Origin: Sycon ciliatum
Taxonomy: Eukaryota; Porifera; Calcarea; Leucosolenida; Sycettidae
Reading direction: 5' to 3'
NCBI RefSeq assembly: GCF_964019385.1
Contig: NC_088655.1
Location: 5,703,337 to 5,767,336 of the forward strand
Length of the DNA: 64,000 nt
This document shows positions 20,305 to 29,949 of the stretch, in pieces. A model generated the notes under the pieces. It was not told the origin of the DNA. It saw only the letters and a list, made by a program, of their open reading frames with translations, and did not search any database. A program made the translations under genes and the position numbers. Numbering within the stretch: position 1 is the first letter of the stretch; every line of letters starts with the position of its first letter.

Positions 20305-20480
20305 AAAGAAAAAGAAAATTGCCCATATTGGGATTCGGACCCACAAACCTTGATTTGGGAAAGAAAAAAGAAAAAAAGGTCGCCAAAGTTGGGGTTCAAA
20401 CCCACAAACCTTGATTTTGAAAAGAAAAAAAGAAAAAAAAGGTTGCCGAAAGTGGGGTTCGACCTCACAACCTTCGTTCT
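20305..20480. repeat. Three tandem copies of a 65-bp unit with T-arm-like cores
   Basis: Units centred on GGGATTCGGACCCACAAACC, GGGGTTCAAACCCACAAACC and GGGGTTCGACCTCACAACC are separated by A-rich AAAGAAAAAA spacers. The GGGTTCAAACCC core looks like a tRNA T-arm or a Pol III B box. The origin could be a SINE tail amplified in tandem. Confidence 0.7.
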
Positions 20481-21002
20481 TGTTTTCCGTTTTATGTTTT
20501 TTGTTTGTTTTTGTACATCGGAAGCTCAACAGTGCAGCTGCACAAATATGAAGAGGCCGATGGGACCAAAAAAAAACTAAAACACTTCTTGGCCAAAATG
20601 GAGCTAACTGTCGCGAACTTCCTTAATTGCGATGGAAATACTCATCGCAATACAAGTTTATCGTAAAGCACTGGGTTTTTTGGAAAGACTTCTGGATGCC
20701 CGTAGCCTGATTGGGTCGTAGCACCTGGCTGGCTAGGGACGTGCAAAAATGGGCAAATCCCCATTTTAAAAGCTCATAATAAAGCTTGAGATATAGCCCC
20801 ACTGTCGACGTCTGCACCCTGTGGTGTTTCGTCACGTACTGAGTATGATGCTGGTTACTGGTTCTGACATTGGGCGCGATGTGCTGTCCCAATTCCTTGC
20901 GAGATCACTTTGGGTGGTGGAGCACTGCATTTAAGCTTCTAAAGCTGACGGCGTTCCGCCAAGCCATTATAGTGATGGCAAACGAGAGCACGTTCTTTGC
21001 TT

Positions 21003-21113
21003 AGTGAACGAAGAGTCGGAATACGAATTGCAACAATCAGGACTAGCTAGCAGATGATTGTACACTGAAGACTTGCTACCACGAAACCTACTAACAACAC
21101 TAACACTCTCCCA
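21003..21113 (-). repeat. Inverted copy of the Penelope-like ORF end (left arm)
   Basis: About 110 bases are nearly identical, in reverse orientation, to 22,336-22,448 inside the C-terminal coding part of the Penelope-like element. It directly abuts the RT remnant. Such 5' inversions are common when target-primed elements insert. Confidence 0.9.
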
Positions 21114-21121
21114 TCACTCCC

Positions 21122-22616
21122 ATCGTTTATCGAAAACCGACGTTTACTGGTCAGTACATTGTATATGACTCTTATTGTTCGTCTCATTATAAAGTAAACT
21201 TAATGCGTAACCTTGTAGATCGTGCGAGGCGTATTTGTTCGTCCTGCAAGCTGCAGGAAGAGCTTGATTTTCTCCGGTCAGTTTTTGTCAAGAACGGGTA
21301 CCCTGAGTTTTGTTGCAGAAGTTGTTGAAAGTCGAACAAACTACTAAGGCTCCTATGATTGGTCCTGCTCGTTGTCCCGTTTATATATGTTTGCCGTGGA
21401 AAGGGCAGGAGTCGACTAAAGTTTGTAGTGCAGTCAAGTCTGTTGTTCGTCGAACATACTACGCAGTACACTTCGTGCCAGTCTTTACGACGATGCGTAC
21501 GTTTACGGTGCGGAAGGATGTCCTACTAGCCCATCACCTTGGTCATCTTATTTACAACTTTGAATGCCGACAATGCGCTAGTCGGTATGTTGGTAGGACT
21601 GTTCAGCACCTGAACGCACGCATCAAACAACACACACCACGTCACATACTTCCACCTTGCGCACAACAACAAAGACCGAAGCGAGGGCGACCTAGAAAAC
21701 AACCATTAACCACACAGCCGTTGCCTACACAACCCGCGGATCCTGGCTCACAGACTGTGCTTGCTCCGCCGTCGCTGCTGGTGTTGGTGGAGGAGAATGG
21801 GCGTGGTGGCTCATCGGGTTGGCTTGTGTCGCCGCCTTTGCTCCGGCCGTCGGTGGTTCCCTTGTCAGTGCCCCGGCGGCTTTGGCTGAGGCGTTGCCGC
21901 TTGCGGTCCCGGTCCCACTGCCTCCTCCTGATCCTCCGCCATCGGTTCTTGCGGCGGTGGAGCTTGCCAGTGGCAGACCGCGAGCAACACTGACAGCTGC
22001 ATTAACACTACAAATGCCGACTCAAAAGAACCCACCTTGCATATCAGTAGCTCCCACACCAACACCAACAACGCAATCTACAGCAACCACAACTAATCCA
22101 CCATCCAAGCCCATAATTGAAAGACCAAGAGGATCAACAGCCAACTACAACAGAAGCGACGCACTCAGCAGACAAGGGCGAGAGGAGGGACGTGATAGCA
22201 GGGTGACGGCCGAGCTGAGTTCAATGGGCCCGGTCAAGCGGGATGGACGAGACAGAGAGAGAGTACAGGGGATGCAGAGGATGGAACAGACGGCGGAAGG
22301 TGAGTCGGAGAGCAGTGATGGGAGTGATGGTGAGAGTGCCGGTGAGAGTGTTAGTGTTGTGCGTAGGTTTCGTGGTAGCAAGTCTTCAGTGTACAATCAT
22401 CTGCTAGCTAGTCCTGATTGTTGCAATTCGTATTCCGACTCTTCTTTCACTGTATTGTGCCGTGGTCGTCATGGTTATGGACTACAGTTAAAAGTGTTTG
22501 AAGCTATCTATCAGCGTCTATACAAGCCTAATTTGTGTGTACAGAAAGATAGTATAATTGGGTTGAAATTGTTCAAGTTACGTGTCGTGTTTAGTGCGGC
22601 CAAGCTTGACTGTTAA
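21122..22616 (+). pseudogene. Penelope-like element: RT end, GIY-YIG endonuclease, C-terminus (frameshifted)
   Basis: At 21,122-21,305 VYRKPTFTGQY, then LVDRARRICSS and LDFLRSVFVKNGYPEF match the end of Penelope-like RTs. The frame at 21,310-21,993 continues with PARCPVYICLPWKG and the GIY-YIG region: LIYNFECRQC, RYVGRTVQHL and RIKQH. An AT-hook-like RPKRGRPRKQP follows. The frame at 21,819-22,616 ends with the family's terminal segment (YNHLLASPDCCNSYSDSSFTV, LKVFEAIYQRLYKPNLCVQK). At least two frameshifts break it. A proline- and acid-rich insert of about 200 residues separates the endonuclease from the terminal segment, longer than usual. The element is 5' truncated. Confidence 0.82.
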
Positions 22617-22689
22617 TGTCCTAGGTATAATGTTCTGCTGTTATGTGTTATCACGTTGTCTTTCCTTCCTTTCTCCTTGGTTCATTTCT

Positions 22690-24092
22690 CGCCTTGATTG
22701 TTAATTGTGTTTCCAAACTCTGTGAGCGCGTTTTCTACGACCAATTGTACTGTCATGTCTCGTCACGTTTGAGTTCAGCTCAGTCCGGATTTCGCAGAGG
22801 CGATCCTACCACCCTCCAGCTGACGCGCCTAATGCAATTAGTGTGTCGACATCGGGATGCTGGAAATCTAGTCGGGATCTGTTTTTTGGATCTTGCCAAG
22901 GCCTTCGATACCGTCTGGTACCGGGGGGTTTTGGCCAAGCTTCGTGGATCATTTACTGTAGACGGCAATCCCCTGCTATGGCTGACATCTTACCTAACTG
23001 GGCGAACGCAGTACGTCACGGTACATGGGACGTCCTCAGCCGACACAACAGTACCGTAGTATCCGGAGTTCCCCAGGGTTCCATCCTCGGCCCCCTTCTT
23101 TTTATCTTATACGTCAATGATCTGCCCGCAGCTGCCCGGGGCACATCACTGTTCGCAGACGACACAACGCTCCTACGGGCATGTCCTAACATCACTGGCC
23201 TGATGAGTAAACTAGCTAACTGGATTCAAAGAGTAATTTCCTGGATGTCGTCTTGGCGGTTATCGCCCAATCTGTCTAAAACTAAAATCATGCTCTCTCC
23301 TTCTCAGTCTGATGTTCCGCCCCTCCTCCATCCCACTTTCCCCCAGCCTATAGACATAGTCTCCAGCCATAAGCATCTTGGCATTTTCATTGACTCTAAT
23401 CTTTCATGGGAACCCAACATCGATTACATATGTAAACGATCAAGTTCATCTTTAGGAATCCTCTGTTCTCACTGTTACCATCTCCCAATCTCTTGCAAAC
23501 TCCTCTTTTACTCAGCTTACCTACGCCCCATTTTGATTATGTAGATACTGCTTGGGCTGGAATTTCCACAACCCGTGCTGCCAAGCTCGAAATTCACCAG
23601 AAAAAAGTTCTCAAAATCCTCCTCCGAAAACCCCCTTTATGCCCTTGCTGACACTACCCCTTTGTCTAAGAGACGTAATTCACATCTTGTCACCCTTATC
23701 CATTCTCTCAAACTCAATCTGTGTCCACCTCACCTCCACTGTTTCAACTGGTTTTCTTCCCGTAGCACGAGAAACTCCCTTTCCCTTCCGAAACCCAAGT
23801 CCTCCTTTCTACTTCACTCTCCCCTTTTCACTGCGTACTCTGCGTGGCTGGCACTTCCCCAAGAAGCTAAGGACCTTTCTTCCCTCCGCCTTTTTTAGAG
23901 CCTTGTCGCGCCTTGACTTTGATTTTGTGTTTCTCATTTTGTTGCAATCACTACTTATCCATGCCGGTTCCTTTTTTTCTTCTCCTCCCCTTCTCCCTTC
24001 CTTGCCGTGGTTGGCTAACACCCTCTCTCTTTGTATTGGCCGGTGTTCTCACTGTGCTATGAGATGCTGTAATAAATAAAATAAAATAAATT
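22690..24092 (+). pseudogene. CR1/L2-like LINE reverse transcriptase (frameshifted, 5' truncated)
   Basis: A LINE RT is read across at least two frame changes. 22,643-23,059 gives SAQSGFRRGD and FLDLAKAFDTVWYRG with the first catalytic Asp. 22,843-23,544 gives SGVPQGSILGPLLF, LFADDTTLL and HKHLGIFIDSNLSW. After 23,540 another frame gives DTAWAGIST. The tail is AATAAATAAAATAAAATAAA at 24,071-24,090, a short-repeat 3' end as in CR1/L2-type LINEs. The start is truncated just after the Penelope-like ORF, so it probably inserted into that element. Confidence 0.8.
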
Positions 24093-24460
24093 CACACTTG
24101 TAAATTTCACTGTTGTTGCTCTTAGTGTCATTTCTGTAACTTAGATTTTCTATAATAGTTCAATTTTTGTTTCAGTGTCCTTTAGTACAACGACGATTCC
24201 TGATGAGTGTTGTACGAAAAACTTGTTTGAATCCATATTTTTCCTTACACCATTTCTTCATATTTTCATCGTTTTATTGTACATCGTCTCCACCGTTTTT
24301 ACATTGCATGAATAAAGTACACAAATGTCGGTTCAGCTAGTTTTATTGATTGCGGTTATCAATGATTGTTTTCATGATTTTTATGTTCCGGCTCAGTGTC
24401 GCTGGTGTCAGACAATGGCTTCGTAGTACCCAGTGTCTGTGAGGGAACATGTCGTGGGCC
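24093..24460. other. Noncoding; likely 3' part of the Penelope-like element
   Basis: No gene is seen. The stretch contains the hammerhead-like motif at 24,195-24,233 and then AT-rich sequence up to an (AC)n tract at 24,464-24,483 that cuts the adjoining gypsy protease frame. Confidence 0.4.
24195..24233 (+). ncRNA. Hammerhead-like motif (decayed candidate)
   Basis: The string CTGATGAG (24,200-24,207) is followed seven bases later by CGAAA, with GT/AC able to pair as a minimal stem II. GATTC before the core pairs with GAATC (24,229-24,233) as stem I. AAAC and GTTT around TT could form a very short stem III. This is the layout of minimal type I hammerheads reported in Penelope-like elements. 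One extra base in the A-run or T-run puts the cleavage-site base out of register, so it is probably inactive or coincidental. Confidence 0.35.
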
Positions 24461-24463
24461 ACT

Positions 24464-25852
24464 AATGCACACACACACACACAGACTCCTCGCCAAACGT
24501 CAACATTCCTTGGGCAAAATCCAGCACGCCACCATGCTCAAAGAGGAAATCTGATCCAAGAATGACATCTTTGTGGATGGCATCAGACAACACAAAGGAG
24601 TGCACAAATGAGCACTTGTCCAGGCAGAATGCAAGCTCTACAGACCCCAACACAGGCAACTGTTCTCCGTTCACAGCACATAAACTCGGAGCAGACTCGA
24701 GTGTGTGCTCAGAGTCAAACAACGAAGTGAACAAATTTGCGTGCAAATACGATACACTTGAGCCGGAGTCTATTAATCCAGACACCGTTGCAGTCCGGAA
24801 ACATACATCTACATGGAAGACAATTGGCGAAATAGCATGCACACAGACATCATGCAAATGGAGGGGCTCGTTCTCCTCGACTTGCTGCTGCCCCGCGTCA
24901 CCAGTCAATTGTCGTTTTTTCGGTTCATATGAGGAAAATAAGCGAGGAAGTGGCCAACTTCTCCGCAGCCATAGCACGCGCGGTCGTGCTGCATGGCTCC
25001 TCGCAAACCTCCGCCTCCGGAACGACCACGACCACGGCCACCCCGCAGCTGTCCTTGCTGTTGGCTGACACCGTTCGTGACACCGACAGCTCTCTCTAGT
25101 GCGGAGAGATGAGAATCAAAAAAGGATGCCGGCCAGGCAATCGCGTTCTGTGTGTTCCTGGTCGCCATTTTGGTTCTCCGTGGCGATGCGCGGCCGGATG
25201 GGGCTGTACTCCGAGTGCCTTGGTCGACTGGGCGCAGGAGTCGACTGTTGTTGGTGTTGCGGAGCTGTTGAAAAAACACCGACTGAGCGTATCCCGATCG
25301 GGATTGCTCCCGGGTGTGGATGGCACCCACCTCAATCGCCTTTTAGACGGCTGCATCCAACGACGTAGATCGTGGAGATGCAAGTGCCAGACGCAGGTCT
25401 TTCGTTGCCTGGCCGTCGATGAACAACTGGAGCAGCATTGAGTCCAGGAGCTGCCCACTCTGCCCGGGATAAGCCTGGCGTGCCACACGTTGCAGCTCCT
25501 GCGCGAACGCATTCTGGGTTTCAGTGGCCAACTTCACTCTCTGTCGGAGCGTCGCCTCGTGCATCAGGGCCAGTTGCGGAGGTTCCAGTCTCGCGCGCAG
25601 CGCTTCGACTGCCTCGCGATAGGTGATGTGGGGCGAGTTGGCGACGATGTCCGTCAACATCTCGTGTGGTACGCCAACCAGACGCGCCGGCAACAGGCGC
25701 AAACATTGTTCATGGGTGTAGCCTGACAGGGCACATGCGTTATCAAAGTGGCTCATATAATTTACAAAATATTGTCCAGGTTGACTGCCAAATGTGTCTG
25801 GGAGCAAGATCGGTTTGGGCAGTGGACGTGCATGTGGTGCGTCTGTGTCCAT
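24464..25852 (-). pseudogene. gypsy-E gag and protease, 3' truncated
   Basis: The minus strand encodes gag from a probable ATG at 25,852 (MDTDAPHARPLPKP). The capsid-like stretch has FVNYMSHFDNACALSGYTHEQ. In another frame (24,905-25,330) a Gly/Arg-rich segment is followed by one zinc knuckle, CYGCGEVGHFLAYF, whose last Cys is Phe. The frame at 24,462-24,977 carries an aspartic protease (GLIDSGSSVSYL, later VILGSDFLFEHGG). The protease ends in an (AC)n microsatellite where RT should begin, so pol is missing. Confidence 0.8.
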
Positions 25853-26238
25853 GGTGTCCGGCAAGAGAAAACGATGGGACAACCCGTGTACCGGCGAACT
25901 CTCGCGCTCATCAGTGTAGACTCTACTACCCAGCTAGCAGTTATCCTAACAACAGACAGCAGTCAGTATGTAATCATGCACAAAACACGGACACAGAAAA
26001 TGTTCTGAAAAAATGTTTGGCCAGACAGGTCGGCGCCAATGCATGACCTATGGACTGTAAACAATCCATGCAACAAGAAAACGACGAGCAGAAAGAAACA
26101 CAATGCAGAAAGGAAAATATCGACGAAGAGAGTGGATGAGGATATGGTGGTTCACTTGCGTGGGCCTTCGTGGTTCTTCATAGTAGGCGATCTCCGAAGG
26201 CGTACACACTCCGCCAGCGATGTAGACGTGGACGTTTT

Positions 26239-26250
26239 CCGCTGCCACCA
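26239..26250 (-). promoter_or_regulatory. Primer-binding site of gypsy-E
   Basis: On the minus strand TGGTGGCAGCGG follows the LTR end after one base. It occupies the position of a tRNA primer-binding site, between the LTR and gag. Confidence 0.7.
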
Positions 26251-26251
26251 G

Positions 26252-26497
26252 TGTTAGCTGCTCCCGGTAGTTCCCTCACACCGGAACACAGGGATTTTAT
26301 ATGATTGGATTATAGAAGTATTCGACAAGAGTGTAGACAGAAGGAGAACAGGACAACGACAACTCAAGACTAGACTAGAACAGAACAGAACAGAACGGGA
26401 GCATGCGCTCTTCTATGTGAGTGGCTCATTCCAAGGGGAACGAGAGGGAAATACGAATAGTGAGTATACAGGTCGTAGCATACATACACCTATTACA
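26252..26497 (-). repeat. 5' LTR of gypsy-E
   Basis: The interval has ends TGTTAGCTGC and CCTATTACA on the + strand, so on the minus strand it starts TGTAATAG and ends CTAACA. It is placed directly against the primer-binding site. TGTAATAG also opens the LTRs at 39,313 and 35,034. The outer boundary is inferred from this terminus only, since no second LTR is present. Confidence 0.6.
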
Positions 26498-26729
26498 ACT
26501 GCAAGCTCGGGTATACGAATCCTGGTATCTCTTCTGAATACGAAAATTTAATGCTGAAGTTGACGATGGCAAGAACAAAGTGTTCTCAAATTCCTAAAAT
26601 GCGCTACTTGTGGCGCATGTTGCTGCGAAAGTAGCAGGTATGAAAACACCAACAAAATCGGCGAAGCGATTGCCAAGGAAAAATGGTGAGGAACTGCTTA
26701 CCCTATTCCGCTGGACAGTCATTACAGAG

Positions 26730-27943
26730 TACAGTGCGTATCGGTTATAGTGTGGTTGTATACAAGAATATACTGCCTACAAGAATGAACACTCCTTTTT
26801 TCATAATCATAACACATATTTTATGTGTATATTTATATTTAAAAGCAGTATTATCGCATAGTAGAATATATCGGCCCTAAGAATGGATTTTATGCAGCAA
26901 AATATGCCAGATTAGTGCAAAGTGTATAATAATAATAATAATAATAGCACATTTCGCGTAGTAGAGCACTAAAATAAAGAAATTCAGTGTTTTTCCGCTT
27001 CTGTCTTGTGAGCATCATCAGCTAGGTGTAGTAGCTGCTGATACCCATTTCTCGCCGGGTGTCGAGCTGCACAGTTTCCTCCAGTCTGTCTTGTCTGCTG
27101 CTTGTTGTCGGCACCTGGAAAGGTCTTCCATGGTCTTCATTGGCACACCCAGCTTATTTAGCTGAGCAACCCGACTTGTGGCCAGTGTCAACCTTGGCCG
27201 TCCACGAGGTGCTTTGTTGCCCTTGTCAAAATAGCCGCTCATGGCTACTTGCGGTGGCGTATCCGTGTCCATCCGTAGCACATGACCGGTCATTCGTAGT
27301 CGCCTACATGCAACTGTGTCTGATATAGGGTTGCTCTTGGTTCTGCGGTATAGGTCGTCGTTTGAAATTGTGTCTGGGTATCGTATTCCAAGGAGTGATC
27401 GCATTTGACGCCGGTGGAATGCGTCTGCCTTGGCCATTGCTGTTGACGATAATTCCCAGGTCTCGCAATTGTACAGGAATGTCGGCAGTACGATAGCGTT
27501 GTACAGGCGTAAGCGTGTCTTCTCCGCTACTTTATCTCTACGCAGCCATATGGCAAAGTGTATCGCCTGTAGTAATAACATCTGTGCTCTGTGCATACTC
27601 AATACAATAATATTCAACACAAAAAGAGAGGTATGTCCAAGGGAGCATTGGAGAATCACTTTTTCTGTCCAGTCGGACTCTAGCTCTTTCTTCCGACTTA
27701 TCTCGTATCTGCTGCTCCGCAGTCTAGTCGCCTAGCACGACCGGTCGACCGCGAGTCTGATCCGTGTGTATCATGTGTACGTGTTCACATGACAAACGTG
27801 CGCGCAATGCGCGCATGCGCATATGATTATGTCACACGTGCATTATGATATGTCACACGTGATTTATCGTGTGTAAGAAATATCGGCAATAAGAATCAAA
27901 TGTTGTTTTTCAAACACTCACGCTATAACCGATACCTACTGTA
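26730..27943. mobile_element. pogo/Tigger-like element with TA target duplication
   Basis: The left end TACAGTGCGTATCGGTTATAG (26,730 onward) and the right end CTATAACCGATACCTACTGTA (to 27,943) are inverted repeats starting CAGT and flanked by TA, as in the pogo branch of Tc1/mariner. No transposase is visible. Much of the interior is an RTE-like LINE fragment that landed inside. Confidence 0.75.
26925..27610 (-). pseudogene. RTE-like LINE 3' end (RT C-terminal region) nested in the pogo-like element
   Basis: A minus-strand frame ending at 27,018 reads KTRLRLYNAIVLPTFLYNCETW, then HRRQMRSLLGIRYPD, then RRLRMTGHVLRM, then GRPRLTLATSR. This succession is typical of the post-RT region of RTE/BovB-like LINEs and is uninterrupted for about 200 residues. 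Beyond the stop lies an untranslated stretch and then a (TTA)n tail at about 26,928-26,946, a short-repeat tail as expected. The catalytic RT domain is absent. Codons upstream of about 27,600 no longer match. Confidence 0.75.
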
Positions 27944-28397
27944 CTTGAAAATACTCGCTTACCTTCATTGCCTGCCACCTGGAGGCATGGATCGCTTGAA
28001 AACGAAGTATCTTGACCTGAATTTGAACGCGCGTCTTGTTCAGCATATTTTTGAGTGCTGAAGAGTCTGCCTCAAAATCTGATGAAGACGTCGACCTTAG
28101 CTGCAAGTGCAGCAAAGCTGGAGGCCACAAACTAAAGCTTGGTCCGTCGACAATGATGTGCCTAAATTTCTAGCTGATTTCTTTTCCCTTCGAGTCGACA
28201 AAATAATTTCGAAAAATCGCTCTGGGAAGCGATAATTTTAATGACGCGGATGACGTATACACATGCATGTTTTACTATGCGCTGCTGATCGCATCGAATC
28301 AATATGACGATTCTGCACTACATGCAACGCTATGTACGCGCTTAGGGCCGGGTTCCACTGGGGCTCCGCTGCTCCGCTGCTCGCGGCTTACTACGCG
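27944..28397. other. No gene seen
   Basis: I see no coding signal, repeat or RNA gene that I can support here. Confidence 0.4.
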
Positions 28398-29105
28398 TCA
28401 TCTGCTGCTGCCGTGGTGGTCATGGTAGAATATCACTAATGCCCACCACTTCTTCCAACTCGATTTCCACACAGTCTCGCCACTCACTTCTTCCATGCTA
28501 TCCAGTATCGCACTTCTCATTTCCTTAGCTTCTACGCCTTGAGCTTCTACGTCTTGCGCTTCTACGTCTTGCGCCTCTACGTCTTGCGCCTCTGCGTCTT
28601 GCGCCTCTACGTATTGCGCCTCTACGTCTTGCGCCTCAATGTCTTGCGCCTCTACGTCTTGCGCTTCTACGTCTTGCGCCTCTACATCGTTCGGCCGAGA
28701 CTCCAGCTGCTTCTGAGCGACTCCGACCGATGTCGCCATGCACTGTACCGATGCAGTGGGCCTTGGATCTGATCCTCCCACTGGCTTTTTAAAATACTCT
28801 TCTGACCGCTGCTTGTCTGTAAGCAAAGTCTTACACGCCTTGCCCGGCGTCCTTTCGAGCGAGGCAAGCAAATCTCGCTTTGCTTCCTCATATGTACTGC
28901 TGGCGATGCGCTCGTTCATCTTCTTGAGCGTTTCGTTAAGCTCTGTGCAGAGCGCACCCTCTTGCCGTCTAGCACTGCGCCCTTCAAACTCCTCGCAAGG
29001 TGGGAGCCTCTTTTTCACATGTTCCCTCAACTCATCGCCTTCCAATCCTAACAGAATTCCATTGGCGATAAAGCGGGCTTCAATGACCCATAGTTCCTGT
29101 GCCAT
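28398..29105 (-). CDS. gag-like ORF with DVEAQ pentapeptide repeats
   Basis: A 235-codon open frame starts at the ATG at 29,105 (MAQELWVIEARF). The start LLGLEGDELREHVKKR resembles the opening of gag proteins of many invertebrate gypsy elements (LGL.G.ELREFV). Upstream on the same strand are TTTGGCGACTACACCAGG, a likely primer-binding region, and an LTR-like end GGTTCACAACA. The middle holds about twelve consecutive DVEAQ-type pentapeptides encoded by a 15-bp minisatellite (28,540-28,690). No zinc knuckle or pol follows. Either a gag of a truncated LTR element whose repeats expanded, or an unrelated protein. Confidence 0.5.
   Translation of the reverse strand: MAQELWVIEARFIANGILLGLEGDELREHVKKRLPPCEEFEGRSARRQEGALCTELNETLKKMNERIASSTYEEAKRDLLASLERTPGKACKTLLTDKQRSEEYFKKPVGGSDPRPTASVQCMATSVGVAQKQLESRPNDVEAQDVEAQDVEAQDIEAQDVEAQYVEAQDAEAQDVEAQDVEAQDVEAQGVEAKEMRSAILDSMEEVSGETVWKSSWKKWWALVIFYHDHHGSSR
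28540..28690. repeat. 15-bp minisatellite inside the gag-like ORF
   Basis: About ten to twelve copies of a unit like GCCTCTACGTCTTGC are present, with substitutions that keep a 15-base period and an open frame. Confidence 0.92.
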
Positions 29106-29136
29106 GCTCGCTTCGTATCCTGGTGTAGTCGCCAAA

Positions 29137-29800
29137 TGTTGTGAACCCTCTGGTTCTCTAAAGTGTCAGGAACGAGGAAAACTATTTATTCTCAACAGTA
29201 TATTTCACTTCTATCGACTAATAATAATGAACAATGAATAACTAACACTAAAACCACCAGGTAGTTATAGTGTGAAAATGACAGCGTATATGAGAAAGCA
29301 TACACATACAACATACAACTACAGCGCACACAGCAAATCGCACATAGCGCATGTAGCGTATACTACGTCGTAATCATCAGTGGTACAGCAAAGTAGAGAT
29401 ATACCTGCATTGAAACGAACACAATGTCACAAGCTAGAAGGCCTTTCACTCTCGAGAACTTGTGGTTTCGCAACAGTGGTGACAATGTGATTTGGGCACC
29501 TAGGAGCACGTGAGCGCGAGTTCAATTGGGATTCAAGTAGGAAGGGAGCGTCTCAGCTTTTCCGGACTAAGACTCAGGACTCAGCACTCAGCACCCCGAA
29601 GACTACAACTGGTGAAATTTTGATTTTTGCCTTAACTTCCCCTTTAAGTACTGTTGTTGTTGTTGATTTTTATTTTGCTTCGCAAGGCCAAACGGGCAAT
29701 GGTGCCCAATTCTATGGAAGCTAATTTCAAAAGGGAGAGAGCTACGGGGAGAGAGAAAGAGAGAGAGAGAGAGAGGGGGGGAGGGAGGGAGATGATAAGC
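29137..29800 (-). other. LTR-like start followed by unassigned sequence
   Basis: A terminus TGTTGTGAACCC begins at 29,137 on the + strand beside the gag-like ORF's primer-binding region. Its far end cannot be fixed. The rest shows no gene. A GA-rich tract lies at 29,736-29,792. Confidence 0.4.
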
Positions 29801-29801
29801 A

Positions 29802-29868
29802 ATTTTGTAGCGTCAACAGAGCGATTTTGCAGTGTCAATAGAGCGATTTTGAAGCATCAACAGAGGGA
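29802..29868. repeat. Three tandem copies of a 25-bp unit
   Basis: Units of the form GCGATTTTG.AG..TCAA.AGA are repeated three times just beyond the 3' end of the LINE ORF at 29,950. They may be its 3' tail repeats. Confidence 0.7.
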
Positions 29869-29949
29869 ACACAAAGAGTTCATAACTTGAGCGCACAAGC
29901 ACGCAGAGAAGAGTAAATGACGTGGTGTGTGGACGGGAAAAGTCAGCAT

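Noticed and set aside
20305..20480. CRISPR-like array
   Set aside because: Three diverged 65-bp units with A-rich spacers are not exact repeats with unique spacers, and the genome is eukaryotic.
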